A DNA stretch of 64,000 nucleotides from DASWJZ01 sp964440525 (lineage in GTDB: Bacteria > Pseudomonadota > Alphaproteobacteria > Rhizobiales > Afifellaceae), in contig CAYTTC010000001.1 in NCBI GenBank assembly GCA_964440525.1, positions 74,057-138,056 of the forward strand, given 5' to 3'. Under the pieces are notes generated by a model. It did not search any database, was not told the DNA's origin, and saw only the letters and a program-made list of their open reading frames with translations. Position 1 is the first letter of the stretch. Each line of letters opens with the position of its first letter. The position numbers were made by a program, and so were the translations under genes. This document shows, piece by piece, positions 35,027 through 42,987 of this stretch.

Positions 35027-36307
35027 GTGTCAGAGTCGCGTGTCCTGATCGTTGATGACGACCGAGAGATCGCGCGGGCGGTTGGGCTCAGGCTCAGCCA
35101 TGCGGGCTTCAAGCCGATCACGGCGTTCAACGGGCAGGAGGGTCTCGCGATCGCCCAAAGCGACCCGCCCGACGCGATCATCCTCGATCTTCGGATGCCT
35201 GTGATGGATGGTTTCGCGTTGCTGGAGCGCCTGCAGAACTCCGTTCACACGCGGAATATCCCGGCCATCATCCTGTCGGCCGACGCCGCCGACAAAGCTC
35301 GCCTGAAGGCGCTGCGCGCTGGCGCCAACTATTTCGTCGAGAAGCCTTACAAGGCCCAAGACCTCATCGATGCCCTCATCATAACCCTCGAGCGCCGACA
35401 GTCCCAAACCCTTCCCTTTGAACCGCGGGAGCGAAATACCATGTCTGCAACAGCATCAGCGCCAGCTCTAGACACAAACCGGAAGGTGTTGATCGCCGAC
35501 GACGATCCAGCCGTGGTTCGGGCGCTTTCCGTGCGCTGCAAGAAGCTCGGCCTGGAGGTCGAAACCGCGGAGAACGGGCTGCAGGCTATTCTCAAGGCCT
35601 CACGCAATCCGCCGCGGCTTCTCATTCTAGACATCAACATGCCCGAGGCCGACGGCTTCCGCGTCTGCGAATGGCTGCTCGATCCGCAACGGCCGCCTGT
35701 CGACGTGGTGATGCTGACCGGCCGCAACGATTCAGACACGCTGGCGCGCTGCGATTCCCTTGGTGCTTTCTATGTGCCCAAGAACCACGATACCTGGGAC
35801 ACCATCAAGTCGATCATAGGGGAGATCCTCGACATCGACGAAACCGCGCTCGAAAAGGCAACCCCGCCGAGGCACTTTGGCCGCGAGGACACCATGGTTC
35901 GCGAGAAGCGGAACAAGGTGCTGATCGTCGAGGACGATGCCGATCTCGCGGAGGCGCTCGCGCGGCGTCTCAAGAAATGCGGCGCCGAGACGATGATCGC
36001 CTCCAATGGCGTCGAGGCCTACCGCATGGCCCTCAAGGAGCTGCCCGATGCGATCATCGCCGACTATGTGATGCCCGAAGGCGGCGGTCATTATTTGCTT
36101 TGGCGGTTGAAGAGCACCGAATCGACCAAGCACATTCCGATCATCATGATCACCGGGCAAACCTTCGAGGCCGGAACGGAGCATTCGATGGGCCGGGAGA
36201 CCATGGGCCGCAGCGGCGCCGTGAAGTTCTTCCGCAAGCCGCTCGATACCGACGCGTTGTTCCGCGAGCTTTCGCAGCACTGCGCGATTCAGTATTCGCC
36301 GCACTGA
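35027..36307 (+). CDS. Triple-receiver response regulator without output domain
   Basis: A 426-residue protein made of three receivers in tandem (about 4-120, 152-265 and 296-415) joined by short polar linkers. Phosphoacceptors are all present: D54 (ILDLRMP), D202 (ILDINMP) and D346 (IADYVMP), with acidic pockets (IVDDD, IADDD, IVEDD). Lys residues follow in EKPYK, in PKNHD and in RKPLD. It starts at GTG 35027 with GCGGAGGAAATT upstream and is 45 bases after the kinase gene, so probably co-transcribed. With no DNA-binding or enzymatic part, it likely acts as a relay hub or phosphate buffer. Confidence 0.9.
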   Translation: MSESRVLIVDDDREIARAVGLRLSHAGFKPITAFNGQEGLAIAQSDPPDAIILDLRMPVMDGFALLERLQNSVHTRNIPAIILSADAADKARLKALRAGANYFVEKPYKAQDLIDALIITLERRQSQTLPFEPRERNTMSATASAPALDTNRKVLIADDDPAVVRALSVRCKKLGLEVETAENGLQAILKASRNPPRLLILDINMPEADGFRVCEWLLDPQRPPVDVVMLTGRNDSDTLARCDSLGAFYVPKNHDTWDTIKSIIGEILDIDETALEKATPPRHFGREDTMVREKRNKVLIVEDDADLAEALARRLKKCGAETMIASNGVEAYRMALKELPDAIIADYVMPEGGGHYLLWRLKSTESTKHIPIIMITGQTFEAGTEHSMGRETMGRSGAVKFFRKPLDTDALFRELSQHCAIQYSPH

Positions 36308-36366
36308 TCGGGGCGCCGGCAAGGGCACTTTCGTAGCCACGGACCTCGCCGCGGCGCGATCCGTGA

Positions 36367-36385
36367 GCGGCCGGATACCGGCCGC
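36367..36385. terminator. Hairpin between convergent triple-receiver and REC-EAL genes
   Basis: GCGGCCGG-ATA-CCGGCCGC is a perfect 8-base stem with a 3-base loop in the 96 bases between two convergent stops. Its position suits a bidirectional terminator, although T tracts are lacking. Confidence 0.5.
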
Positions 36386-36403
36386 CTGGCGGCCATCGGA
36401 GGG

Positions 36404-37633
36404 CTATTCGGCCTGTTCGGCGGTCCGCTCGATGAGCTTGCCGACGCTCATCGGACGTCCGAAGAGGTATCCTTGGCCAAGATTGCAGCCCAGGCGGATG
36501 AGGGCGTTCCAGTCGGTGGCGGTCTCGATCCCCTCCGCTACGCAATTGACGCCTGAGGCGCGCGCGAGGTCGACGATGCTCTGGCAGATGCTCGCGTTCA
36601 GCGGGTCCGTCGCGCAGTTCTGGACGTAGCTCTTGTCGAGCTTGATCTCGGAGAACGGAAACTGCTTCAACCGGGCAAATGACGAATAGCCTGAGCCAAA
36701 GTCGTCGATGGCCAATGTGACGTTGTAGATCCGCAACTGGACTGCCGCCTCGGAGACCGCGTCGAATTCCTGAACAGCCTCGTCCTCGGTCACCTCGATG
36801 ATGAGGCCGGGCCATTTTGGGTTCCGCGGGCGAAATTCGCGGACAAGCGTGACGAGGCCCGCATTGATCAAGGCCGGGACCGGCGCGTTGACAGCAAGAT
36901 GCAGATTGCGTCCGGCGCTGGCCATCACCTCCCAGTCGAGAAAAGCCTTCTTGATGACGAATTCAGTCAGCTTGTTCAGAGCGGCATCGGTCGCGCTCGG
37001 CAGAAAGGATTGCGGTCCAAGAATGCCGTGAACGGGATGGTTGATGCGCGCCAACCCCTCCGCTCCCACGACGCGGTTCCGCACAAGATCGACTTTTGGC
37101 TGATACGCCATGTCGAGCCAATGCGCCTCGAGCGCCTCGGCGAGGTCGACGCGCGTCACCGGATCCGGCGAATGCACTGCCGGCGCGACAGGCGATTCCC
37201 GCGACTGCTGCCTGGGTGGTGCGGAGGCATCGTCTCCACCGCCGGTGAAGATCCGCCTGAGATGCTCAGATCGAAACGGCTTCTGCAGAGGGTCGAGCAT
37301 CTTCAGGCCGTGCCGCTCGCCGATCGCCTTGATGTTCTTCAAGAGATCTGGATCTTTCCCGCTGATCAGCTGCACGGCGCCGGCGAAGCTCCCCTGGCGC
37401 AGTACGCGGATCCCGTCGATCGCATCCGATCGATCAAGAGCCACATCGAGGAAAACGATCGCGGGATGTGGCGCCTCCAATGCGCCCGCCAATGCGTCGG
37501 CGCTGGACAGGCTGAGGCTGGTCACGCCGATCTTGGAAAGCACGCGCGAGATCAACGCACAAATGTCGGGGTCATCGTCGATGACCACGCACTCGTAGCG
37601 ATTCTCCGCGGCGGCCGGTGCAAGCGAATTCAT
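36404..37633 (-). CDS. Receiver-EAL domain c-di-GMP phosphodiesterase
   Basis: A 409-residue response regulator. The receiver (about 13-128) has the IDDDPD acidic cluster, D63 (FLDVAL) and Lys in QKPF. The EAL domain (about 163-405) keeps the catalytic set: E192 in a variant EGL motif, N249, E280 (IIEVTEDE), D310-D311 (IDDFGSG), Lys in IKLDKS, E368 (AEGIET) and Gln in LGQGYLFGRPM. Hydrolysis of c-di-GMP to pGpG, controlled by phosphorylation, is therefore expected. It is the only enzymatic output of the signalling cluster. The start at 37633 is chosen because 55 upstream residues in frame are Arg-rich and not conserved. Confidence 0.92.
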   Translation of the reverse strand: MNSLAPAAAENRYECVVIDDDPDICALISRVLSKIGVTSLSLSSADALAGALEAPHPAIVFLDVALDRSDAIDGIRVLRQGSFAGAVQLISGKDPDLLKNIKAIGERHGLKMLDPLQKPFRSEHLRRIFTGGGDDASAPPRQQSRESPVAPAVHSPDPVTRVDLAEALEAHWLDMAYQPKVDLVRNRVVGAEGLARINHPVHGILGPQSFLPSATDAALNKLTEFVIKKAFLDWEVMASAGRNLHLAVNAPVPALINAGLVTLVREFRPRNPKWPGLIIEVTEDEAVQEFDAVSEAAVQLRIYNVTLAIDDFGSGYSSFARLKQFPFSEIKLDKSYVQNCATDPLNASICQSIVDLARASGVNCVAEGIETATDWNALIRLGCNLGQGYLFGRPMSVGKLIERTAEQAE

Positions 37634-38206
37634 ACTCTCGCCAACGCGATTGCTCCGTCCACGCGCATAAGCGCGAGGCACTCGTGGATATCGGCCACTT
37701 CGGAGCCTCCGGGGAAAGGATGCCCGGCCCCAGGTTAAGAATCTGTTTCGCGCGCGATCACCGGTTGAAGATTCAGTGATCGGCCGCTTAGGCTTCAATT
37801 AGACCGAGCGGTAGCGCGGCGAGCAAGTTTCCCGCCCGTAGTCCACTTCACTCGATGATCGACTGAGTTTGGATTGGGCGGCCCTGCGGCCACGAGTCAG
37901 CTCAATGCTGGGCAGCCTGGCGCGCGGCGCAAGCCGGCCCATAGCCGCGCATATAGTGGAGCTCCGGCCGGTAGCGCGGCGTGACGAGGCTGCGAACGCC
38001 CCTCGGAATGGCCTGAATGATCTTGCGAAACATCTTCGTGCGCGTTGCGATAACGCTTCCCCATGCGGCCGCATTCACAGCCATTCATTGCATGCTGGCG
38101 CTATAGCGGGATTGTGTTGCGCGATGCTTACGCAAAGCACCGAAAAAGGTTTCCAGGCTGAAATAGTTCGATTGTGGTACGCGCGATACGCCGAGCGCGG
38201 CGATTC
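37634..38206. other. Intergenic stretch upstream of the REC-EAL gene
   Basis: A 573-base region on the promoter side of the REC-EAL gene. Apart from one possible small protein on the minus strand (37902-38033) it holds no gene, repeat or hairpin I can support. A longer plus-strand open frame through it has no protein-like features. Confidence 0.4.
37902..38033 (-). CDS. Possible small basic protein (43 residues)
   Basis: An open frame starting MFRKIIQAIPRGV and ending QAAQH has GC-biased third positions and an amphipathic, basic start. An in-frame upstream ATG at 38084 would give 60 residues. The ribosome site is weak (ACGAAG). I do not recognise the family; it may be a small membrane-associated protein or a chance frame. 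Confidence 0.35.
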   Translation of the reverse strand: MFRKIIQAIPRGVRSLVTPRYRPELHYMRGYGPACAARQAAQH

Positions 38207-38629
38207 TCAGCGCGTCCAAGCAAGCGGCGGCCCGAAAACCTCGCGGCAGCGCAGGCTCTCGTACCAGCCCTTATTGGCCTCCTTGAGGAGAATGGCGCTG
38301 ATCGCACCGTCCGGATAGGTGTAGATCCGCACCGCGCATTCCAGATTTGTCATGTATTTGCGCAGTGAGTAGCCTTTCCACCAGGCTGTGTTCCCGATCA
38401 GCTCCGAATCCGTGTGGCCGGGGATGTAGGCGCTGTTTCGCCCGGTGTACCAGAGATACACGGTGCCGCCGTCCGCGAGCTTGTGCTTGGAGACCGGCGC
38501 GCCCCATTCAAGGAAGAACGCGTCCGCCTGGACCCCGTAATAACGGGATCTGAAAGCAAGCGGAGTCGGCGGCGCGAGGCAGCCCCCAAGCAGGACGACG
38601 AGCAAAACGGGAACCGCCCACCTGAGCAT
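38207..38629 (-). CDS. Small lipoprotein of unknown function
   Basis: A 140-residue protein with a lipoprotein signal (MLRWAVPVLLVVLLGGC, lipobox LGGC, lipidated Cys at residue 17). The mature part carries an SmpA/OmlA-like pattern in which a short motif about gene product geometry (FLEWGAPVSKHKLADGG, VYLWYTG) precedes a compact domain, but it is not a confident match. The start at 38629 has GAGGGG five bases upstream, better than the ATG at 38644. It lies next to the folP gene, divergently oriented. Confidence 0.72.
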   Translation of the reverse strand: MLRWAVPVLLVVLLGGCLAPPTPLAFRSRYYGVQADAFFLEWGAPVSKHKLADGGTVYLWYTGRNSAYIPGHTDSELIGNTAWWKGYSLRKYMTNLECAVRIYTYPDGAISAILLKEANKGWYESLRCREVFGPPLAWTR

Positions 38630-38800
38630 ATCGCCCCTCATCACGGTGATTCGCAGCTTCGCGACGGAAGCGGGCTAGATCAAGGGCGTTTCCGTTGGGG
38701 ACCCTACATTCATCGGGAAAAGTCTCGGCCGGGCGACCCGATGGTGCAAGCCGGCTTAGGAGCATTGTCTCGCGAACGCCCTTGCCCTAGCTATCGGCGC

Positions 38801-39721
38801 ATGGCGGTCTCGCACGCGAAGACGTCCGGCCGCGGTTCCGGTCACGATGTCGGCAGCGGATTCGCGGAGCTGCTCGGGCGCTGGCGCGGCGGCGGCCGCG
38901 GAAGCCCGCCCATCGTCATGGGCGTCGTCAACGTCACGCCCGATTCATTCTCCGACGGCGGGCACTTCCTGGCGCGCGACGCCGCCGTGGCACATGGCGA
39001 AAGGCTGGTGCGCGAGGGCGCGGCCATTCTCGACGTCGGCGGGGAATCGACCCGCAAGGATGCCTCGGCGGTCAGCGCGGACGAAGAGCTGCGGCGTATC
39101 CTCCCCGTCATCGAATCGCTGCGGAAGACCGGAGTCCTCATCTCAGTCGATACGATGAAGTCGGCGGTGGCCGAGGCGGCGCTCGAAGCCGGAGCGGCGA
39201 TCGTCAACGACATTCGCGGGCTGCAGGGCGATCCCGACATGGCCGCAATCGTCGCCGGCTTCGGCGCCGGCGTGATCGTCATGCACAATCCCGGCTTGCT
39301 CGGTTCCGCCATTCCGATTGACGGCGATCCGGTCGAGGCCTGCCTCGCCTATTTCGAGCAGAGCCTCGGCGTCGCGCGCCGCGCCGGCATAAGCGAGGAT
39401 CGAATCGTGCTCGATCCGGGCTTTGGTTTCGGCAAGTCGCCGGAGCAGAATCTGGAGCTCCTCGCGCGCTTCTCCGAGCTCAACCGGCTCGGCTTTCCGC
39501 TTCTCGCCGGAACCTCGCGGAAATCCTTCATCGGCAAAGTGACCGGACGGGACAATCCGGACCGCCTGATCGGGACGCTCGTCACCAATGTCGTCACCGC
39601 GCTCGCCGGTGCTGCCATCGTGCGCGTCCACGATGTCGCCGAGCATGTAGAGGCCATGCGGATGGCGGCGGCGATCCGCGGGACGGACCACACGGGCGCG
39701 GCGCCGGAGGCGACCGCATGA
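38801..39721 (+). CDS. folP: Dihydropteroate synthase
   Basis: A 306-residue FolP that joins 6-hydroxymethyl-dihydropterin pyrophosphate with p-aminobenzoate. Both family signatures are clear: MGVVNVTPDSFSDGG and DVGGESTRKDA. Other active-site segments follow: VNDIRGL, DPGFGFGKSPEQN and GTSRKSFIG. The 30-residue Gly/Ser/Arg-rich extension before the first strand is longer than usual. The gene overlaps folK by four bases. In many alphaproteobacteria folB sits between these two; here it does not. Confidence 0.96.
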   Translation: MAVSHAKTSGRGSGHDVGSGFAELLGRWRGGGRGSPPIVMGVVNVTPDSFSDGGHFLARDAAVAHGERLVREGAAILDVGGESTRKDASAVSADEELRRILPVIESLRKTGVLISVDTMKSAVAEAALEAGAAIVNDIRGLQGDPDMAAIVAGFGAGVIVMHNPGLLGSAIPIDGDPVEACLAYFEQSLGVARRAGISEDRIVLDPGFGFGKSPEQNLELLARFSELNRLGFPLLAGTSRKSFIGKVTGRDNPDRLIGTLVTNVVTALAGAAIVRVHDVAEHVEAMRMAAAIRGTDHTGAAPEATA

Positions 39722-40218
39722 CAAGCGCGGTCCTCGGCCTCGGCGGCAATATCGGCGACAGCCGCAAGCTCATCGCCGCGGCGATCGACCGCCTGGCCGC
39801 ACATCACGGGATCGAGGTGGAAGCGGTCTCCGCGCTTTATCTGACTCCACCCTGGGGCAAGATCGACCAGCCAGCTTTCCTCAACGCCGCCGTACGCATC
39901 GAGACCACGCTTGCACCACGCGCGCTCCTGCAAGCGGCTCTCGACGTGGAGCGAAAACTCGGCCGGGAAAGGACCGAACGCTGGGGCCCGCGCCGGATCG
40001 ACATCGACATCTTGCTATTCGGCACGGTCGAGATCGACGAGCCGGGCCTGCATGTTCCCCATCCGCGGCTGACGGAGCGCGCCTTCGCGTTGGCGCCGCT
40101 CGTCGACGTCATGCCGGATTCTGAATTCGCGGGGAGGCCGGCAAGGGATTGGCTAAAACTCAGCGACACCACGGGAATGCAGCGTCTCGCCGAGCCAGGC
40201 TGGCACAAATCGGCGTGA
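39718..40218 (+). CDS. folK: 2-amino-4-hydroxy-6-hydroxymethyldihydropteridine pyrophosphokinase
   Basis: A 166-residue FolK that supplies the pyrophosphorylated pterin to FolP. Signatures include GLGGNIGDSRK, the catalytic loop with ERWGPRRIDIDILLFG (metal-binding Asp residues) and LHVPHPRLTERAFALAPL. The ATG lies within the folP stop (ATGA), ensuring coupled synthesis of consecutive enzymes. Confidence 0.96.
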   Translation: MTSAVLGLGGNIGDSRKLIAAAIDRLAAHHGIEVEAVSALYLTPPWGKIDQPAFLNAAVRIETTLAPRALLQAALDVERKLGRERTERWGPRRIDIDILLFGTVEIDEPGLHVPHPRLTERAFALAPLVDVMPDSEFAGRPARDWLKLSDTTGMQRLAEPGWHKSA

Positions 40219-40247
40219 CCGGCGCGGCGCGGGCGGCGGATCGCAGG

Positions 40248-40628
40248 TCAGGAATCGTATTTGATATAGGCGAAGCGCGGATCGTTGGGTGTTCCCTCGA
40301 GCGCGCCGCCTTCCTTCCCCGGCTGCCACGAAACCACCTCCTCGATCTTCTTGGCGAGCGCGAAGTCCTTATCGGTGATGCCCTTCGCCGCGTGGTTCTG
40401 CAGCAGCACCTCGACCAAGGCGTAGGACGCTCTGATGTCGGGATGGTGCCAGGCGGCCTCGGCGAGGTGCCCGACGGCGTTGATCACCATCAGCGTTCCC
40501 TTCCAGCCCGCTGTCTTGTATTTCCGCCCGATATATCCATTCGCCAGGTACCAGTGCGGCAGCTCCTTCTTGAGTCGCTCCTCGACCTCGGCGTCGGTGT
40601 AGGTCCGCTCGGCCCGTCGCTCGCTCAT
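40248..40628 (-). CDS. Pterin-4a-carbinolamine dehydratase-like protein
   Basis: A 126-residue protein of the PCD/DCoH (PhhB) family, which dehydrates 4a-hydroxytetrahydrobiopterin. The family pattern is present: AEAAWHHPDI (catalytic His pair), then SYALVEVLLQNHAAKGITDKDF giving the spaced aromatic, His and Asp. It is convergent with folK. Family members lacking a phenylalanine-hydroxylase partner are thought to serve molybdopterin or other pterin metabolism, so the physiological role here is open. Confidence 0.85.
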   Translation of the reverse strand: MSERRAERTYTDAEVEERLKKELPHWYLANGYIGRKYKTAGWKGTLMVINAVGHLAEAAWHHPDIRASYALVEVLLQNHAAKGITDKDFALAKKIEEVVSWQPGKEGGALEGTPNDPRFAYIKYDS

Positions 40629-40773
40629 GGTCGGTCGTCCTCCCGAGTCCTGGCCAAAGCCGAAAGGCCGCCATCATGATGGAAGGACGCAGGTTCGGAT
40701 ACAATACGCCTCGATGGCGAGGTTCAGGGCGCTCGCCTTGACCTGCGGGGCAGCGCTCGGGCACGGAGAAAGG

Positions 40774-41475
40774 ATGCGCGGAGTTCTCTTCGACAAGGAC
40801 GGCACGCTTCTCGACTTCGAGGCAAGCTGGTCGGGCGTCTACCGGGATCTCTGCCTCGACCTTGCGAGTGGCGACGCGGCCGTGGCTCAGTCCATGCTTA
40901 TCGCGGGGGGCCTGGACGCTGAGACGGGTCGCTTCCGTTCCGGAGGCGCGCTTGCGGCGGGAAACACCATCGACATCGTCCGCATCTGGTTTCCGGCGCT
41001 TGCAGGCGCGGAGGAGCGCGCGATGGTGGAGCGCATCGACCGTGTCTTCCATGTGAATGGCATAACCTGCTCGGTCCCGGTTCCGGGTCTTCGCCCGACT
41101 CTCGCCGAGCTGGCGGAAGCCGGCCTCGCCATGGGTGTCGCCACCAGTGACGGGACGGCGGCGGCGCGGGCGGCGATCGCCGCGCTCGGGCTCGAAAACT
41201 ACCTGCCGCATGTCTTCGGCTACGATTCGGTGCCGCAGCCGAAGCCGGCGCCCGACATCGTGCACGCCTTTTCCGAAGCGATCGCCGTTCCACCCAAGGA
41301 AATCGTGGTGATCGGCGACAATCCTCACGATATTGAAATGGCGCGAAGCGCCGGCGCCGGTGCCGCGATCGGCGTGCTCACAGGCAACAGCGGACGCGAG
41401 GATCTCGCGCCGCTCGCCGATGCCGTGCTCGAAAGCGTGTGCGACCTGCCCGCCTGGCTTCGCGCCAGAGCATGA
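40774..41475 (+). CDS. HAD-superfamily phosphatase, phosphoglycolate phosphatase-like
   Basis: A 233-residue HAD hydrolase. Motif I is FDKDGTLLDF (nucleophile and acid Asp), the cap covers about residues 17-85, motif II is VATSDGT, motif III the Lys in PQPKPAPD and motif IV GDNPHDIEMARSAG. The start at 40774 follows a GGAG a few bases upstream; a longer frame from 40627 runs back over the divergent gene. Substrates in this family are sugar or glycolyl phosphates; the specific one is not evident. Confidence 0.9.
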   Translation: MRGVLFDKDGTLLDFEASWSGVYRDLCLDLASGDAAVAQSMLIAGGLDAETGRFRSGGALAAGNTIDIVRIWFPALAGAEERAMVERIDRVFHVNGITCSVPVPGLRPTLAELAEAGLAMGVATSDGTAAARAAIAALGLENYLPHVFGYDSVPQPKPAPDIVHAFSEAIAVPPKEIVVIGDNPHDIEMARSAGAGAAIGVLTGNSGREDLAPLADAVLESVCDLPAWLRARA

Positions 41476-41554
41476 TCCCGAAAAGCGGAAACCGCTTTCG
41501 GAAAAGATCATGCTTGGCCAAATTCGCGCCGCAACTGAGCGCTCGGCAGGGACA

Positions 41555-42978
41555 TTAGAATCGATCCCCCAGGCGCCCTTGCCAGATCGCTAACGTAACC
41601 AAAGAACGGCGCAGCCAGGAAGCCAGCGGGAGCGGCGGAATTGGGATTTCGGTGAATACCGAAATCCGCTCCGTTCGGCCTTGCACCGCCTCCGCCAGGA
41701 GCTTGCCCAGGAACGGCGCGAGCGCGACGCNNNNNNNNNNNNNNNNNNNNNNNNNNNNNNNNNNNNNNNNNNNNNNNNNNNNNNNNNNNNNNNNNNNNNN
41801 NNNNNNNNNNNNNNNNNNNNNNNNNNNNNNCGGCCTTGCACCGCCTCCGCCAGGAGCTTGCCCAGGAACGGCGCGAGCGCGACGCCCTGCCCCGAATAGC
41901 CGCCTGCCGCCCAGACATCCGGGGCGATCTCCCGCACATAGGGAAGGCGCGGCGCGGTCACCGAGACGATGCCGCCCCAGCCGTGCGCGATCTCGGTTTT
42001 CGCAAGCTGCGGATAGATTTCGAGAAGATGCGGCCGCACGAACGACCGCACGTCGGCGGGGATTTTCCCGGCATTGCTCTCGCCGCCGCCGAAGACCAGC
42101 CGGCCGTCCGCGGTTTTTCGCCAGTAGCGAACGACGAAGCGGCTGTCCGCCGCGGACTGGCCGCCGGGAAGAATGGCGTCGCCAGCGGGGCCGAGCGGCT
42201 CGGTCACGACAACGAAGCTGTTGATGCCGACCATGCGCCGGCGGGTGATCTGCTCGAAGTCTCCGGAGCGTCCGTCGGTCGCCACGATGACACGGTCGGC
42301 ACGGATTTCTCCACGCGGCGTCTTCACGATCGGACCGGCGCCGAGCGAGACGGCCGGCGTATTCTCGTGAACCACCGCGCCGAGGCTAGTGGCGGCGCGC
42401 GCGAGGCCAAGGGAAAACCGGTAGGGATCGAGATGGCCGCCGCCGCGGTCATGAATTCCTCCGAAGAAGCGTTCCGTGCCGAGCGCTGCGATCGTCTCGG
42501 CTCTATCGAGAAGGCTCGCCTGATCGTAGCCGAAGCGCTGCGAGAGCACCTCCACGAGCTCGGCCGCATCCGGAAGAAGCGACTTCTTGTGCAGCGTCTC
42601 GATCACACCGGGACGGAGGTCGCAGGCTATGGCGTGGCGGACGACAAGCCCGCGGATCAACGCCTTCGCCTCCTCCGCCATCTCCCAAAAAATCTTGGCG
42701 CGCTCGAAGCCAAAACGCTTCTCCAGCCAGATCACGTCGCGGCGGAGGCCGGAATGGATCTGGCCGCCGTTCCGCCCCGAGGCGCCGCTCGCGACGCTGT
42801 TTGCCTCGATGAGCACGACGTCGGCGCCAGCTTCGGCCAGATGCAGTGCGGCGGAAAGGCCGGTGAATCCGCCGCCTACGACACAAACATCGGCCCGTCT
42901 GGATTCCAAGAGCGGGGAATACTCAGGCACATCCCCCGCCGAAAGCCGGAAGAAGGACGGCGGCAGAGCGCGCGCCAA
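41555..42978 (-). CDS. puuB: Gamma-glutamylputrescine oxidase-like FAD oxidoreductase (contains assembly gap)
   Basis: A PuuB-type DAO flavoenzyme that oxidises gamma-glutamylputrescine. It begins at TTG 42978, nine bases after the PuuA-type stop, with the FAD motif VVGGGFTGLSAALHLAEAG. RYWRKTADGRLVFGGGE and GGYSGQGVALAPFLGKLLAEA are typical of PuuB. The 100-N run at 41731-41830 breaks the frame, but 55 bases are identical on both sides. Merging them removes 155 bases and leaves an uninterrupted 422-residue protein ending LAIWQGRLGDRF at 41555, so the gene is most likely intact. Confidence 0.85.
41676..41730 (+). repeat. 55-base contig overlap, left copy (assembly artefact)
   Basis: These 55 bases recur exactly at 41831-41885, right after the N run. 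Both lie inside one coding sequence and merging them restores the frame. This is the signature of two contigs ending in a shared k-mer that the scaffolder left unmerged, not a biological repeat. Confidence 0.85.
41731..41830. other. Scaffold gap (100 N), probably of zero or negative length
   Basis: Exactly 100 unknown bases. Flanking identity of 55 bases indicates that the contigs overlap, so nothing is missing in the true sequence. Confidence 0.9.
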
Positions 42979-42987
42979 AGCCGGACC

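Noticed and set aside
37869..38318. 149-codon plus-strand open frame
   Set aside because: Ser/Arg-rich without conserved features, and antisense to a lipoprotein gene with good signals.
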